From Trabulsiella odontotermitis (GTDB lineage Bacteria; Pseudomonadota; Gammaproteobacteria; Enterobacterales; Enterobacteriaceae): 64,000 bases of DNA. Numbering within the stretch: the stretch's first letter is position 1; each line of letters begins with the position of its first letter. The notes below the pieces were generated by a model. It saw only the letters and a program-made list of their open reading frames with translations, made no database searches and was not told the origin of the DNA. Location of the stretch: positions 23,558-87,557 of the forward strand of contig NZ_LIFX01000007.1 of the NCBI RefSeq assembly GCF_001297775.1. Direction: 5' to 3'. Of the stretch, positions 8,713 to 18,594 are shown piece by piece. The translations under genes and the position numbers were made by a program.

Positions 8713-10442
8713 AATTCAGGCCCCAGACCGATGTAAAACTGTAAACCGTGCTCTTCTTTGTCGCCGACCGGAACGGCGAAATCGAGCTTGATCGGCCCGA
8801 CCGGTGACTGCCAGCGAACGCCAACACCGGCGCCGGTTTTGAAATCGCTCTTGCGGATGTCGCTTACTGCTTCACCGCCGTCAACGAACATCGCGCCCCA
8901 CCATTTGCCGCTCACGTTGTACTGATATTCCAGCGAGCCGGTCGCCAGTTTTGACGCACCGATCAGCTTGCCGTCGTCATCTTTCGGCGCGATGGATTTG
9001 TATTTGTAACCGCGAATGCTGCGGTCGCCCCCGGCGAAGAAACGCAGGTCCGGCGGCACTTTGTCGAAATCACCGGTTTCTATCCAGCCGAGATTACCGC
9101 GCGCCACAAAGCGATGACGATCATAAAGCGTGCGGATCCAGACGTTTTGCGCCTGCACGACGACGAAATCCACGTCGGAGCCCCAGGCGGTGTTGGAATA
9201 ATCGACAGAATAACGCTGTGAATCGCCCCAGTTCGGCATCAGGCCGCCGCGTGAACGGGTGCGGCTAATCATCACCCCCGGATAGAGCAGCATCGTCGTA
9301 TTGGTGACGTCGGCCTGGGTAAAGTGGTCGAGACTCCAGCGCAAATTGATAGCGCGCTGCCAGCCGCTGGAAAGATCCCAGTAGCGTGAGACAGCGAGCG
9401 TCGTGGAGTCAGATTTGGTGTCATTGAGATCGGTACGCTTAAGGCCGCCCTGCACCAGGTAATACTGCTCCAGCGGGTTCTTCAGCAGCGGCATTTTATA
9501 GCTGAAATCGAGCTGCTGCTCCGGCGCGGAAATACTGGCGCTGGAGGTCAGGCTGTGACCGTAAGAGTTCATCCACGGCTTTTTCCACGTCGCCTTCACG
9601 CGCGGCCCGACGTCAGTAGAGTAACCGACCCCGGTTTCAATGGTGTTTTCGCTGCGCGGCGATACCACACCATGCAGTGGCAGCACTTTGGTTTTGCGGG
9701 ATTTATCAAATTCGGGCGCCACGACCACCGAGTTAAACCAGCCGGTGGCCGACAGGCGGCGGTTCAGTTCGGCTAAATCCGCGGAGGTGTAGTAATCCCC
9801 CTGTTTGAACGGCACCAGATTCTGCAGGTAGCGGTCCTGGATCTGCGAGCCTTCAAAGGTGACCGCGCCGAAGCGATAGCGTTCGCCGCTGTCGTAGTCG
9901 ATATCCCAGAAGGCCTGGTGCCGGTCGAGCGCCACGCCAAGCTGGCTTTTGTTGAATTCGCTGTCGAAGTACCCTTTGCGCAGCGCCACGCTGGTGAGAT
10001 CTTTCTTGAAGCCGTCATAATCGCCATGATTCAGCACGGTACCGACCGCCGGGCGCTTCTTTAGCAGGTCGAGATAATCCCTGTCGGTACGCGCGCCGCC
10101 GCGCAGGATCACCCCGGTACCGCCAATACGCACAGGCTCGCCAGGAGTGACTTTCGCCAGCAGCACCTGACGGCCTTTTTTCGGCGGCGGCTTGAGTTCA
10201 AAATCAATGGTCGGTTCGTAATACCCCAGCGCTTTCAGGCCATCGCGAATGGCGTCGTCCACACGCGCCTGAAAGCGGCGGTCAGGCGTCACTTCATCAC
10301 CCTGAATGGTTGAAAGCTGGGCACGAACGTTTTTTTCCAGGTTTCCTGATAGCCCTTCAACCTGCAAACGTATATTCGCCGCACTGGCGACCCCGCTGAC
10401 CATCACCAGGCTGGCCATACATAACTGGCGAATTTTTGGCAC
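8709..10442 (-). CDS. tamA: TamA, Omp85-family outer-membrane assembly factor
   Basis: TamA is an outer-membrane barrel of the Omp85/BamA superfamily and the partner of TamB. The 577 residues equal the E. coli length. A signal peptide ([20 protein letters not shown], then AAN) is followed by three POTRA domains (about 25-265) and a 16-stranded barrel, with the conserved [15 protein letters not shown] segment of lid loop 6 and a C-terminal strand ending FYIGLGPEL. It leads the tamA-tamB-ytfP unit, is divergent from msrA, and shares the 210-base promoter region with it. Confidence 0.96.
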   Translation of the reverse strand: MPKIRQLCMASLVMVSGVASAANIRLQVEGLSGNLEKNVRAQLSTIQGDEVTPDRRFQARVDDAIRDGLKALGYYEPTIDFELKPPPKKGRQVLLAKVTPGEPVRIGGTGVILRGGARTDRDYLDLLKKRPAVGTVLNHGDYDGFKKDLTSVALRKGYFDSEFNKSQLGVALDRHQAFWDIDYDSGERYRFGAVTFEGSQIQDRYLQNLVPFKQGDYYTSADLAELNRRLSATGWFNSVVVAPEFDKSRKTKVLPLHGVVSPRSENTIETGVGYSTDVGPRVKATWKKPWMNSYGHSLTSSASISAPEQQLDFSYKMPLLKNPLEQYYLVQGGLKRTDLNDTKSDSTTLAVSRYWDLSSGWQRAINLRWSLDHFTQADVTNTTMLLYPGVMISRTRSRGGLMPNWGDSQRYSVDYSNTAWGSDVDFVVVQAQNVWIRTLYDRHRFVARGNLGWIETGDFDKVPPDLRFFAGGDRSIRGYKYKSIAPKDDDGKLIGASKLATGSLEYQYNVSGKWWGAMFVDGGEAVSDIRKSDFKTGAGVGVRWQSPVGPIKLDFAVPVGDKEEHGLQFYIGLGPEL

Positions 10443-10652
10443 GTTTTCTCCTGAATGTCCTTGTTTCCTCCCCTACAGGAAACACAAGCGTCGATCCACG
10501 ACGTAACAATCCATTATCATTGGACTGAAAAAAAGACAACTTAGTTATATTCTCGTATGTTTAAATCTAGTCATATTCGCAGTGCTTATTGTGTTAAAAG
10601 ACGCAGGCTGTGACAACCTTAACCACAATTTCCTTTTCCCGGAGGCCAAATC

Positions 10653-11294
10653 GTGAGCCCTTTCGATAAAAACCATCTTGTTAGCCAGTCGGATGCGTTA
10701 CCCGGGCGCAATACACCAATGCCAGTGGCGACGTTGCATGCTGTTAACAATCACTCCATGACCAATGTGCCGGACGGTATGGAAATCGCGCTGTTTGCCA
10801 TGGGATGCTTCTGGGGCGTGGAACGGCTGTTCTGGCAGTTGCCGGGGGTATACAGCACCGCGGCGGGCTATACCGGCGGTTTTACGCCAAACCCGACCTA
10901 CCGCGAAGTCTGCACCGGGGACACCGGTCATGCGGAAGCCGTGCGCGTGGTGTACGATCCGAAGGTCATCAGCTATGAACAACTGCTGCAGGTCTTCTGG
11001 GAAAACCACGATCCGGCGCAGGGCATGCGCCAGGGCAATGATCACGGTACGCAGTATCGTTCAGCGATTTATCCACTGACGCCGGAGCAGGAAACGGCGG
11101 CGAAAGCCAGCCTCGAACGTTTCCAGGCCGCGATGCGTGCGGCCGGGGATGACCGCCAGGTCACCACGGAGATCGCCGCCGCAAAACCGTTTTATTACGC
11201 AGAGGACGATCACCAGCAGTATCTGCACAAGAATCCGTACGGCTATTGCGGTATCGGCGGCATCGGCGTTTGCCTGCCCCCACAGACGGCATGA
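10653..11294 (+). CDS. msrA: Peptide methionine (S)-S-oxide reductase
   Basis: MsrA repairs oxidised proteins by reducing the S-epimer of methionine sulfoxide with thioredoxin as electron donor. The 213-residue protein carries the catalytic GCFWG motif (Cys52) and a C-terminal resolving cysteine region, [14 protein letters not shown]. The start is a GTG at 10653, preceded by GGAGG at good spacing; the N-terminal [20 protein letters not shown] matches the E. coli start. Its stop codon directly abuts the stop codon of the convergent LacI-type gene, and this is the left border of the accessory sugar locus. Confidence 0.96.
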   Translation: MSPFDKNHLVSQSDALPGRNTPMPVATLHAVNNHSMTNVPDGMEIALFAMGCFWGVERLFWQLPGVYSTAAGYTGGFTPNPTYREVCTGDTGHAEAVRVVYDPKVISYEQLLQVFWENHDPAQGMRQGNDHGTQYRSAIYPLTPEQETAAKASLERFQAAMRAAGDDRQVTTEIAAAKPFYYAEDDHQQYLHKNPYGYCGIGGIGVCLPPQTA

Positions 11295-12353
11295 TTATGC
11301 GTCAAGCGCCACGCGGGCCGCGTGGCGCGTGGCACTCATCACTGAGCCAAAATCCCGCATTTGCCCCTGCAGCAACAGATTAAACACCGGTGCCTGTGGC
11401 CGGTTCAGTCGTTGCTGTAACAAATGCACCGCCTCTATCCCCAGATCGCGACAGGGTACCGCAATCCCGTTGACCGGTGTCGCCAGCCCATTTTCCAGAT
11501 TCCACATAAAATCGGTGGTGATAAGCGAAATGTCTTCCGGCACGCGGAGGTTGTGCCGCGCCAGCACCCGCAGTACACCCGAGGTCATATCACTGCAACC
11601 AGGGAAAATCACCTCCGGCCAGTATTCACGTGGTCGTGCGGCCAGCCACGTCTCCAGCGTCTGCTCTGCCTCGCTGGCAGAAAAGCCTTCGGTTACCAGC
11701 AAATCCTGTTGCGGATCGAACGGCACATGGCAACTACGATACGCTTCTTTGATGCCGTTAAGCCGCTCATACAGCGTCTCCCGACGCAACGTAGTGATAG
11801 ACAGCACCCGCCGGTGTCCTTGCCCGAAGACGTAACGCAGCGCGTAAAAACCGATGGCACGGTGATCCGGCGAAACTGCATCCAGACGCATTTCGCGATC
11901 ATAAGTATTAATTAATACGCAGGGTTTGTTCAGCGTGGCGGCAACGTTAAACAGCGTGTCGTCATCGCAGCCAATGATGATGATCGCGTTGATATCTTTG
12001 TGATTCGCCTTTTCCAGAAAGAGCTTAATATCCGCCCGCTGTTCTTCCAGTCCACAGTAGTTAAGCCAGACATTGTGCGGTTTCAGTGCCTGCGCAATCC
12101 CGCGCGTCACTTCCAGATAAAAGATATCGCCGCGAGCATTGAAGGTTCTGCCAGGCGCGAAGACGGCAATACCGTTGATCAGCAGCCGACCAGACGCCAG
12201 CTCATCCAGCACGCCCAGTTCCCGTGCGCAATGCACGATGGCTTCACGGGCTTTGTCGCTGCTGTAGGATTTACCACTTAGCACCCGGGACACGGTACTG
12301 ATGGAGTAGCCGGTGAGCGCCGCAATCTCCTCCATTTTCAGCTTACCTGGCAT
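11295..12353 (-). CDS. LacI-family transcriptional regulator of the adjacent sugar operon
   Basis: This is a DNA-binding repressor or regulator of 352 residues. The N-terminal LacI helix-turn-helix is clear ([20 protein letters not shown] with the hinge region after it), followed by a type I periplasmic-binding-like sensor domain. I chose the ATG at 12353 because it has GGGAGGT upstream and places the helix-turn-helix at the N-terminus; the open frame extends further upstream. It is divergent from the oxidoreductase operon across 191 bases that contain an 18-bp perfect dyad. It presumably senses a sugar or pathway intermediate. The specific ligand is unknown, and I do not recognise an E. coli K-12 orthologue. 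Confidence 0.9.
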   Translation of the reverse strand: MPGKLKMEEIAALTGYSISTVSRVLSGKSYSSDKAREAIVHCARELGVLDELASGRLLINGIAVFAPGRTFNARGDIFYLEVTRGIAQALKPHNVWLNYCGLEEQRADIKLFLEKANHKDINAIIIIGCDDDTLFNVAATLNKPCVLINTYDREMRLDAVSPDHRAIGFYALRYVFGQGHRRVLSITTLRRETLYERLNGIKEAYRSCHVPFDPQQDLLVTEGFSASEAEQTLETWLAARPREYWPEVIFPGCSDMTSGVLRVLARHNLRVPEDISLITTDFMWNLENGLATPVNGIAVPCRDLGIEAVHLLQQRLNRPQAPVFNLLLQGQMRDFGSVMSATRHAARVALDA

Positions 12354-12378
12354 TGTGTGACCTCCCTCGCAATCAATT

Positions 12379-12396
12379 TCTGCAATTATTTGCAGA
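12379..12396. promoter_or_regulatory. Candidate operator of the LacI-type regulator
   Basis: TCTGCAATTATTTGCAGA has perfect 7-bp arms around a 4-base spacer and lies 26 bases upstream of the regulator start codon, in the divergent region. Its symmetry and position suit autoregulation. A second possible element is the 8-mer AGCGTTCT, which occurs twice (12400-12407 and 12459-12466) with dyad-related flanks. Binding is inferred. Confidence 0.45.
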
Positions 12397-12544
12397 TCCA
12401 GCGTTCTGTTTTTTAAACCAAATTTCCTTCGCTTAGTGATTTTCTTATCCACCCTGCGAGCGTTCTCACAAATTCTAATTGTCGCTTTTTTCTTCGTTTT
12501 TTATGTTCCGCACATTCCCCTCTGACGCTGAATGAAGGTAAGAA

Positions 12545-13699
12545 ATGGAGAAAGTACGTTTTGGCATTATTGGTGTCGGTAATATCGGTACGGTCCACGC
12601 GCGTTACCTGCTGGCAGGCCAGATCGAGGGCGCCAGCCTTGCTGCTGTCTGCGATCACAACCCCGAAAAACATACCGCGATCCGTCGGCTCACTGGCCCG
12701 GACGTTCCGCTGTTTGATAATGCACAAGAGATGATCAACAGCGGTTTAATTGACGCGGTGATTGTCGCCACCCCGCACTATGACCACCCGGCGCTGTCGA
12801 TGATGGCTATGTGCGCGGGCATCCACACGCTGTGCGAAAAACCAGCCGGCGTCTACACCGCGCAGGTGCAGGAGATGAATGCCTGCGCCCGCGAGTGCGA
12901 CGTGCAGTTTGGCATCATGTACAACCAGCGCCCGAACCCGCTGTATCAGAAAGTGAAGGATCTCATCGACAGCGGCGAGTTGGGTGAGATCCGCCGTTCC
13001 AACTGGATCATCACCAACTGGTATCGCTCGCAGAGTTACTACAACTCCGGCGGCTGGCGCGCCACCTGGAAAGGCGAAGGCGGTGGCGTGCTGTTGAATC
13101 AGGATCCGCATCAACTGGATCTCTGGCAGTGGCTGGTTGGCATGCCGGTGCGGCTGCGGGCCTTCTGCCAGTTTGGCAAACACCGGGATATCGAAGTGGA
13201 AGACGAGGTGACCGCGTATGCGGAATACGCCAACGGCGCCACTGGCGTATTCATCACAACCGTCGCCGAAACGCCCGGCACCAATCGTCTGGAGATCGTC
13301 GGCAGCCGCGGCAAAGTGGTGGTCGAAGCGGGCCAGCTCCGCTTCTGGCGGCTGCGTGAATCCGAAACCGACTTCAACGCCCGCTGGCAAAACGGCTTCG
13401 GCGAACCAGAATGCTGGGAAGTCTCGATCCCCTGCGCGCCAGAGTGCAGCGATCATCAGGTCATTACCGCCAACTTTACCGCCGCTATTCTGCGCGGCGA
13501 ACCGCTGATTGCCCCCGGTTATGACGGCATTCACGGGCTGACGCTCTCCAACGCCATGCACCTTTCCACCTGGACCGATGACTGGGTCAGTCTCCCCTTT
13601 GACGAACAGCACTACTACACCCTGCTGCGACAGCGCATCGCGGCCTCCATCGAAAAACCGGTCGCCAGCCGCACGCTGGATGCCTCAGGTAGCTGGTAA
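12545..13699 (+). CDS. Gfo/Idh/MocA-family oxidoreductase (first of four)
   Basis: This predicted NAD(P)-dependent sugar oxidoreductase has 384 residues. The N-terminal Rossmann fold has GVGNIG (10-15), and the family motif CEKP places the conserved lysine at 99. The C-terminal domain contains GEGGG (177-181) and NQDPHQLD with the likely catalytic His189, where many relatives have D-x-G-x-H. It begins the operon with AAGGTAAGAA before the ATG. The next gene follows after 16 bases. Family members oxidise or reduce sugars and glycosides, some at C3; the substrate here is not known. Confidence 0.9.
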   Translation: MEKVRFGIIGVGNIGTVHARYLLAGQIEGASLAAVCDHNPEKHTAIRRLTGPDVPLFDNAQEMINSGLIDAVIVATPHYDHPALSMMAMCAGIHTLCEKPAGVYTAQVQEMNACARECDVQFGIMYNQRPNPLYQKVKDLIDSGELGEIRRSNWIITNWYRSQSYYNSGGWRATWKGEGGGVLLNQDPHQLDLWQWLVGMPVRLRAFCQFGKHRDIEVEDEVTAYAEYANGATGVFITTVAETPGTNRLEIVGSRGKVVVEAGQLRFWRLRESETDFNARWQNGFGEPECWEVSIPCAPECSDHQVITANFTAAILRGEPLIAPGYDGIHGLTLSNAMHLSTWTDDWVSLPFDEQHYYTLLRQRIAASIEKPVASRTLDASGSW

Positions 13700-13715
13700 T
13701 CACAGGGGAAACAGA

Positions 13716-14909
13716 ATGCTAAATATCGCCATTGTGGGAACCGGGAATATCTCACACCACCATATTCAGGGCTATTTGCAGTTCCCGGGTCGCTGCCGGA
13801 TCGTCGCGCTGGTGGATATCTACCCGGAGAAAGCACGGGAGAAAAAAGCCCACTATGGGCTGAGCCATGCCCGTGTTTACGCCAGCCACCAGCAATTGCT
13901 GGAAGACGGCGCGGATATCGATATTGTCGACGTCTGTACGCCGCCGTATGTGCATGCGGAAATCAGCATCGCTGCGCTACATGCCGGTAAACATGTACTG
14001 TGTGAAAAGCCAATGGCTGCTTCACTGGAAGAGTGCGACGCCATGATAGCGGCGCAACAGGCCAGCGGAAAACAGTTGTCGATTATTGCCCAGAACCGTT
14101 TTACCGATGCCTTCTGGCGACTGAAAGCGGCGGTGGATTCCGGGCTCGCGGGGAAATTCTGCCATGCACAAGTAGATTCATTGTGGTGGCGTGGTCACAG
14201 TTATTACGACCTCTGGTGGCGTGGCACCTGGGAAAAAGAGGGTGGCGGCTGCACCCTAAACCACGCGGTACATCACATCGACGCCATGCTGTGGTTGCTC
14301 GGTTTTCCCGACGACGTCAGCGCCATGATGAGCAACGTGGCTCATGATAACGCCGAAGTGGAAGACCTCACGTCGGCCATTTTCCGTTACCCCAATGGCG
14401 CGCTGGCGCAGCTTACTGCGTCGGTGGTACATCACGGCGAAGCACAAAAGATCGTGATTCAGGGAGAGAAAGCGTGTATTTCCGCCCCATGGAAAACTGT
14501 GGCCTTTCAGAGTGCGGACAACGGTTTTCCCGAAGATGTGCACGACACAGACCGCGAAGCGCGCCTCAACGCCCTTTATGCCGCCACGCCATCGCTCCCC
14601 TGGACGCTTCACACCGGGCAGATAGACAACCTGCTCAGCGCCATTGAGCACAATACGGTGCCACTGGTCGACGGCCTGCAGGGCAAACGGGCGCTGGAAG
14701 TGATCACTGCGATCTATACGTCGGCGATTACCGGCCGCATCGTGTCATTGCCCATCCCCCCTGACGATCCTTTTTACCGTACCGGTGGCCTTACCGCCCT
14801 TGCCCCGCGCTTTCACGAAAAAACCGCCTCCGTGACCCGCTTTCGCGAAGTGGGAGTGATTCCCCTTGGCCAAAATCTGGATGAGAGAACCCTCGATGAA
14901 CAAAAATGA
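13716..14909 (+). CDS. Gfo/Idh/MocA-family oxidoreductase (second of four)
   Basis: The 397 residues start at the ATG at 13716, preceded by AGGGGAA. The nucleotide-binding loop is GTGNIS (8-13), CEKPMA places the conserved lysine at 98, and the active-site segment reads GGGCTLNHAVHHIDAMLWLL with His186/His187. A tryptophan- and tyrosine-rich stretch near 157-172 probably lines the sugar site. It is longer than the others because of a C-terminal extension rich in charged residues. It overlaps the next gene by 14 bases, implying coupled translation. The exact reaction is unknown. Confidence 0.9.
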   Translation: MLNIAIVGTGNISHHHIQGYLQFPGRCRIVALVDIYPEKAREKKAHYGLSHARVYASHQQLLEDGADIDIVDVCTPPYVHAEISIAALHAGKHVLCEKPMAASLEECDAMIAAQQASGKQLSIIAQNRFTDAFWRLKAAVDSGLAGKFCHAQVDSLWWRGHSYYDLWWRGTWEKEGGGCTLNHAVHHIDAMLWLLGFPDDVSAMMSNVAHDNAEVEDLTSAIFRYPNGALAQLTASVVHHGEAQKIVIQGEKACISAPWKTVAFQSADNGFPEDVHDTDREARLNALYAATPSLPWTLHTGQIDNLLSAIEHNTVPLVDGLQGKRALEVITAIYTSAITGRIVSLPIPPDDPFYRTGGLTALAPRFHEKTASVTRFREVGVIPLGQNLDERTLDEQK

Positions 14910-15975
14910 TGGCATGAATTACGCCCCGACGGGGAAACCGCAACCGGTCGTCAAACCGGGCGAATTTGTCTTTGCTGCCGCGGCCCTCGACCACGGGCAT
15001 ATTTACGGTATGTGCAACGGGCTGCTGGAAGCAGGTGCCACCCTGAAATGGGTCTGGGACGCTAACCGTCAGAAATGCGAAGACTTTATTCGCCAGTATC
15101 CACAGGTGAAGATTGCTGACTCGCTGGCAACCATTCTGGCAGACAATGACGTGCAACTCGTCGCCGGGGCGGCCATTCCCGCACAGCGCTGCGCGCTGGG
15201 ACTAAAAGTAATGGCAGCCGGAAAGGACTATTTCACCGATAAAGCGCCGCTAACCACCCTTGCACAACTGGACGATGCCAAAGCCATGGCGGCCCGCACC
15301 GAGCGCAAATATGCCGTCTATTACAGCGAACGTCTGCACGTTGAAAGCGCGGTTTTCGCCGGGCAACTGGTGAAACAGGGAGCGATTGGTCAGGTCATAC
15401 AAACACTCGGCACCGGGCCGCACCGGGAGGGTCAGGGCCGTCCGGACTGGTTTTACGAACGCCACGATTTTGGCGGCATTCTCTGTGACATCGGCAGCCA
15501 TCAGATTGAGCAGTTTCTGTTTTTCACCGGCAATCATGACGCCACCATCGTCGCCAGTCAGACACGCAACGTTAACCATCCACAGCACCCCCGTTTTGAG
15601 GATTTCGGTGATGCCCTGCTGCGCGGCAAAAACGGTGCCACCGGTTATTTTCGTTGCGACTGGTTCACCCCGGATGGCCTCTCAACCTGGGGCGACGGGC
15701 GTCTGACGCTGCTCGGCACCGAGGGTTACATTGAGATCCGCAAATACGTTGATCTGACGCGAGGCGAGCAGGATGTGGTCTATCTGGTCAACCGCGACGG
15801 TGAATTCCGCTACCCGGTTGCTGGTCAGGTAGGCTTCCCCTTCTTTGGCGAGCTGATCCTCGACTGCCTGAACCGCACTGAACACGCCATGAGCCAGGCG
15901 CATGCGTTTAAAGCCGCTGAGCTGTGCGTGAAAGCACAGATGCTGGCGAATGCTTCCGTTGGAGGCGCGCGATGA
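14896..15975 (+). CDS. Divergent Gfo/Idh/MocA-family oxidoreductase (third of four)
   Basis: This 359-residue protein is the most divergent of the four. Where the others have GxGxxG it reads FAAAALDHGHIYGM (about 26-39), and the EKP motif is replaced by DKAP with Lys116 kept. The C-terminal active-site strand GGILCDIGSHQIEQFL does follow the usual G-x-x-x-D-x-G-x-H pattern. I chose the ATG at 14896; other in-frame ATGs lie at 14881 and 14914. It overlaps both neighbours (14 and 4 bases). It may bind its cofactor differently, or act as a non-redox lyase or hydratase-like partner; that is conjecture. Confidence 0.82.
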   Translation: MNKNDGMNYAPTGKPQPVVKPGEFVFAAAALDHGHIYGMCNGLLEAGATLKWVWDANRQKCEDFIRQYPQVKIADSLATILADNDVQLVAGAAIPAQRCALGLKVMAAGKDYFTDKAPLTTLAQLDDAKAMAARTERKYAVYYSERLHVESAVFAGQLVKQGAIGQVIQTLGTGPHREGQGRPDWFYERHDFGGILCDIGSHQIEQFLFFTGNHDATIVASQTRNVNHPQHPRFEDFGDALLRGKNGATGYFRCDWFTPDGLSTWGDGRLTLLGTEGYIEIRKYVDLTRGEQDVVYLVNRDGEFRYPVAGQVGFPFFGELILDCLNRTEHAMSQAHAFKAAELCVKAQMLANASVGGAR

Positions 15976-17000
15976 CCTCGTTAAACGCCGCCATTATTGG
16001 CTGTGGCGCCATCCACCGTAACCACATTGATGCCCTTCGCCTGCTACCTGATGTGGATCTGCGGGCCATTGCCGAGGTGGATGTGCCGAAAGGCGAGCAT
16101 CTGGCGCAGAGGTACGGTTGCCGGTTTTATCGCGACTACCAGGAGATGCTGCTGGCCCATGACATTGATGTGGTCCATATCTGCACGCCGCACTACCTGC
16201 ACAAACCGATGATTATGGCGGCGCTGGCGGCGGAAAAGCATGTCTTCAGCGAGAAGCCGGTCGCCATGACCGGCAACGATATTGCCGAGATCCGCCACGC
16301 CGCTTACGCCGCAACCGGGCGGCTCGGGATCTGTTATCAGAACCGTGTAAACCCCACCAGCCAGGCCATTGACTCGTTGCTGACAGCGGGAACGCTCGGC
16401 GAGATGCACAGCATCAAAGCCATTCTGACCTGGTCGCGGGGTGACGCCTATTATCGCGACAGCGACTGGCGTGGCTGGTTTGCCACCGAAGGCGGCAGTC
16501 TGCTCATCAATCAGGCCATCCATACACTCGATCTGATGCAGTGGTTTGGCGGCGGCGTCAGACGGGTAAAAGGCGTGGTAGATAACGCCACCCTGAACGA
16601 TGTCACGGAGGCGGAGGACAGCGCCATGGCGACATTCGAATTTCATAACGGCGCACGCGGACTGTTCTATGCCAGCAACGCCCATGTCACCGATTCACCG
16701 CTGCTGCTGGAGATCCAGTGCCAGCACGGCACCCTGCGGCTACAGGACAACATTCTGTGGCTTTTCACCCGCAACGGTCAGCGCGAGCTGGCCCGCGACA
16801 CCGCTCCGGATGGCGGCAAAAGCTACTGGGGCACAGGGCATCAACAGGCGATCGCACACTTTTATCATGCGCTTCGCCACCCCGAGGCTGACGGCGTGGT
16901 GGATCTTGACGCGGCGGCCAGTTCCTTACAACTGGTGGAGGCGATATACCGCTCATCCCAGTTACGACGATGGATAAATCTCACTGATGTAATCGATTAA
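15972..17000 (+). CDS. Gfo/Idh/MocA-family oxidoreductase (fourth of four)
   Basis: The 342 residues contain the nucleotide-binding loop GCGAIH (10-15), SEKPVA with the conserved lysine at 95, and an active-site segment GGSLLINQAIHTLDLMQWFG that resembles the first paralogue. Its ATG overlaps the stop codon of the third gene (ATGA). The permease gene starts 37 bases downstream. Four non-identical members of one oxidoreductase family in one operon suggest successive redox steps at different positions or on different intermediates of one substrate. Confidence 0.9.
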   Translation: MTSLNAAIIGCGAIHRNHIDALRLLPDVDLRAIAEVDVPKGEHLAQRYGCRFYRDYQEMLLAHDIDVVHICTPHYLHKPMIMAALAAEKHVFSEKPVAMTGNDIAEIRHAAYAATGRLGICYQNRVNPTSQAIDSLLTAGTLGEMHSIKAILTWSRGDAYYRDSDWRGWFATEGGSLLINQAIHTLDLMQWFGGGVRRVKGVVDNATLNDVTEAEDSAMATFEFHNGARGLFYASNAHVTDSPLLLEIQCQHGTLRLQDNILWLFTRNGQRELARDTAPDGGKSYWGTGHQQAIAHFYHALRHPEADGVVDLDAAASSLQLVEAIYRSSQLRRWINLTDVID

Positions 17001-17037
17001 TTCCAGCCATAAAAACCCTACACCCTGGAAAAAAAAT

Positions 17038-18585
17038 ATGACTAAACCCACTGAACGCAGAGTCGGTTACGGGATCGCTATTGGCTATGGCGTGACCGAC
17101 TTATTTGGCGGAGGCGCCTTCGCCATCATCGGCACCTGGCTTCTCTTTTTCTATACCACTTATTGCGGCCTGAGCGTATTAGAGGCCGGTTCGATATTTG
17201 CTATTGCCCGTGTGATTGACGCGTTATTAAGCCCGATTATGGGTTACGTGACAGATAATTTCGGTAATGCCTGGCTCGGCCGTAAATTTGGCCGTCGACG
17301 TTTCTTTTTATTACTCAGCTCACCGTTAATGTTTTTATACGCCCTGCTGTGGCTGACGGATATGGGTTACTGGTATTACCTGGGCACTTATCTTTCTATC
17401 GAACTGCTCTCCGCGATGGTGCTGGTGCCATGGGAGACGCTGGCCGCCGAAATGACCAACCGCTACGAAGAGCGCAGTCGCCTTTCCGGCGTACGCATGA
17501 TCTGCTCCCAGGTCGGTGGTTTTCTCGCAGTTTCTGTGCCGGGGGTAATAATGCAGTTTACCGGCAAAGATAATCCCTTTACCTATACACTGACTGGCCT
17601 GCTATTTTCCGCCATCTTTTGCATTGCGGTGTTTATTACCTGGCGTTGTACCTGGGAGGCAAAAGATGTTCAGGAGGAAAATACGTTTCAGCCTGAAATA
17701 CAACGAAGTGGCGGTTTACTGAATCATTTAAAATATCTGGTACTGGATCTGTTCTCCTCTTTTCGTATTCGTGCGTTTCGTTTGCATATTATTATTTATA
17801 TCTTTTCATTTACGGCGATGGATGTCTTTGGCTCAGTTTTCACCTATTACGTGGTTTATTGCCTGAGTCAGGATACCGCCGCCGTTTCCGGCTGGCTGAG
17901 CATCGCCGCGTTTGCGTCGGTGCCCGGTACCTGGTGCTTTATGCAGCTACTTAACCGTTTTCATGTCACGCCGTCCGCCGCGTTGCGCCTCGCTTACGGT
18001 TGTATTTTCTTCGTGCTGGCGTTTCTGTTTTACATCTATCTCACGCAAAGCGTGGTCTCGAATCTGCTGTTTTCCGCGATCTTTATCCTGCTCGGGGTGG
18101 CGCGTTCGGGGCTGTATTACATTCCGTGGAACATCTATAGCTTCATTCCAGACATTGACGAAATGGTCACCCAACAACGCCGTGAGGGGATATTTGCTGG
18201 CGTGATGGTGCTGACGCGCAAAAGTACCGTGGCACTGGCGATCCTGATAATCGGCCTGGTGCTGGAAGAGGCCGGTTTTGTGAAAGGGAGTGGCATTCAG
18301 CCCGAAAGCGCCCTGCAGGCGATCATCGGTCTGATGATTTTTGCCACCGCCGTGCTGCTGGCCGTCAGTTTCTTCACTACGTATCGCTTTAAACTGACCC
18401 GTGAAACACACAAGCTGCTGCTCAAAGAGATCGCCCGCCGCAAGCTGGGGGGTGATTACCGTGACTGCGAGCCTGCGACCCGTGAGGTGATTAAACAGCT
18501 AACCGGCTATACCTACGATGAAGTCTGGGGCGGCGCGCGTGCCGGTCATCGTCAACAGACCGTGCGCGTGTCCGGAATGGAGTAA
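17038..18585 (+). CDS. GPH-type sugar/glycoside permease (major facilitator superfamily)
   Basis: This predicted inner-membrane symporter has 515 residues and about twelve membrane segments. The pattern RVIDALLSPIMGYVTDNFGN followed by the basic loop GRKFGRRRF is characteristic of the glycoside-pentoside-hexuronide family (relatives of UidB, XylP and YihO). These carriers import intact glycosides with protons or sodium. It lies between the four oxidoreductases and the glycosidase, so it probably imports their glycoside substrate without phosphorylation. Confidence 0.88.
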   Translation: MTKPTERRVGYGIAIGYGVTDLFGGGAFAIIGTWLLFFYTTYCGLSVLEAGSIFAIARVIDALLSPIMGYVTDNFGNAWLGRKFGRRRFFLLLSSPLMFLYALLWLTDMGYWYYLGTYLSIELLSAMVLVPWETLAAEMTNRYEERSRLSGVRMICSQVGGFLAVSVPGVIMQFTGKDNPFTYTLTGLLFSAIFCIAVFITWRCTWEAKDVQEENTFQPEIQRSGGLLNHLKYLVLDLFSSFRIRAFRLHIIIYIFSFTAMDVFGSVFTYYVVYCLSQDTAAVSGWLSIAAFASVPGTWCFMQLLNRFHVTPSAALRLAYGCIFFVLAFLFYIYLTQSVVSNLLFSAIFILLGVARSGLYYIPWNIYSFIPDIDEMVTQQRREGIFAGVMVLTRKSTVALAILIIGLVLEEAGFVKGSGIQPESALQAIIGLMIFATAVLLAVSFFTTYRFKLTRETHKLLLKEIARRKLGGDYRDCEPATREVIKQLTGYTYDEVWGGARAGHRQQTVRVSGME

Positions 18586-18594
18586 GGAGCCCGT

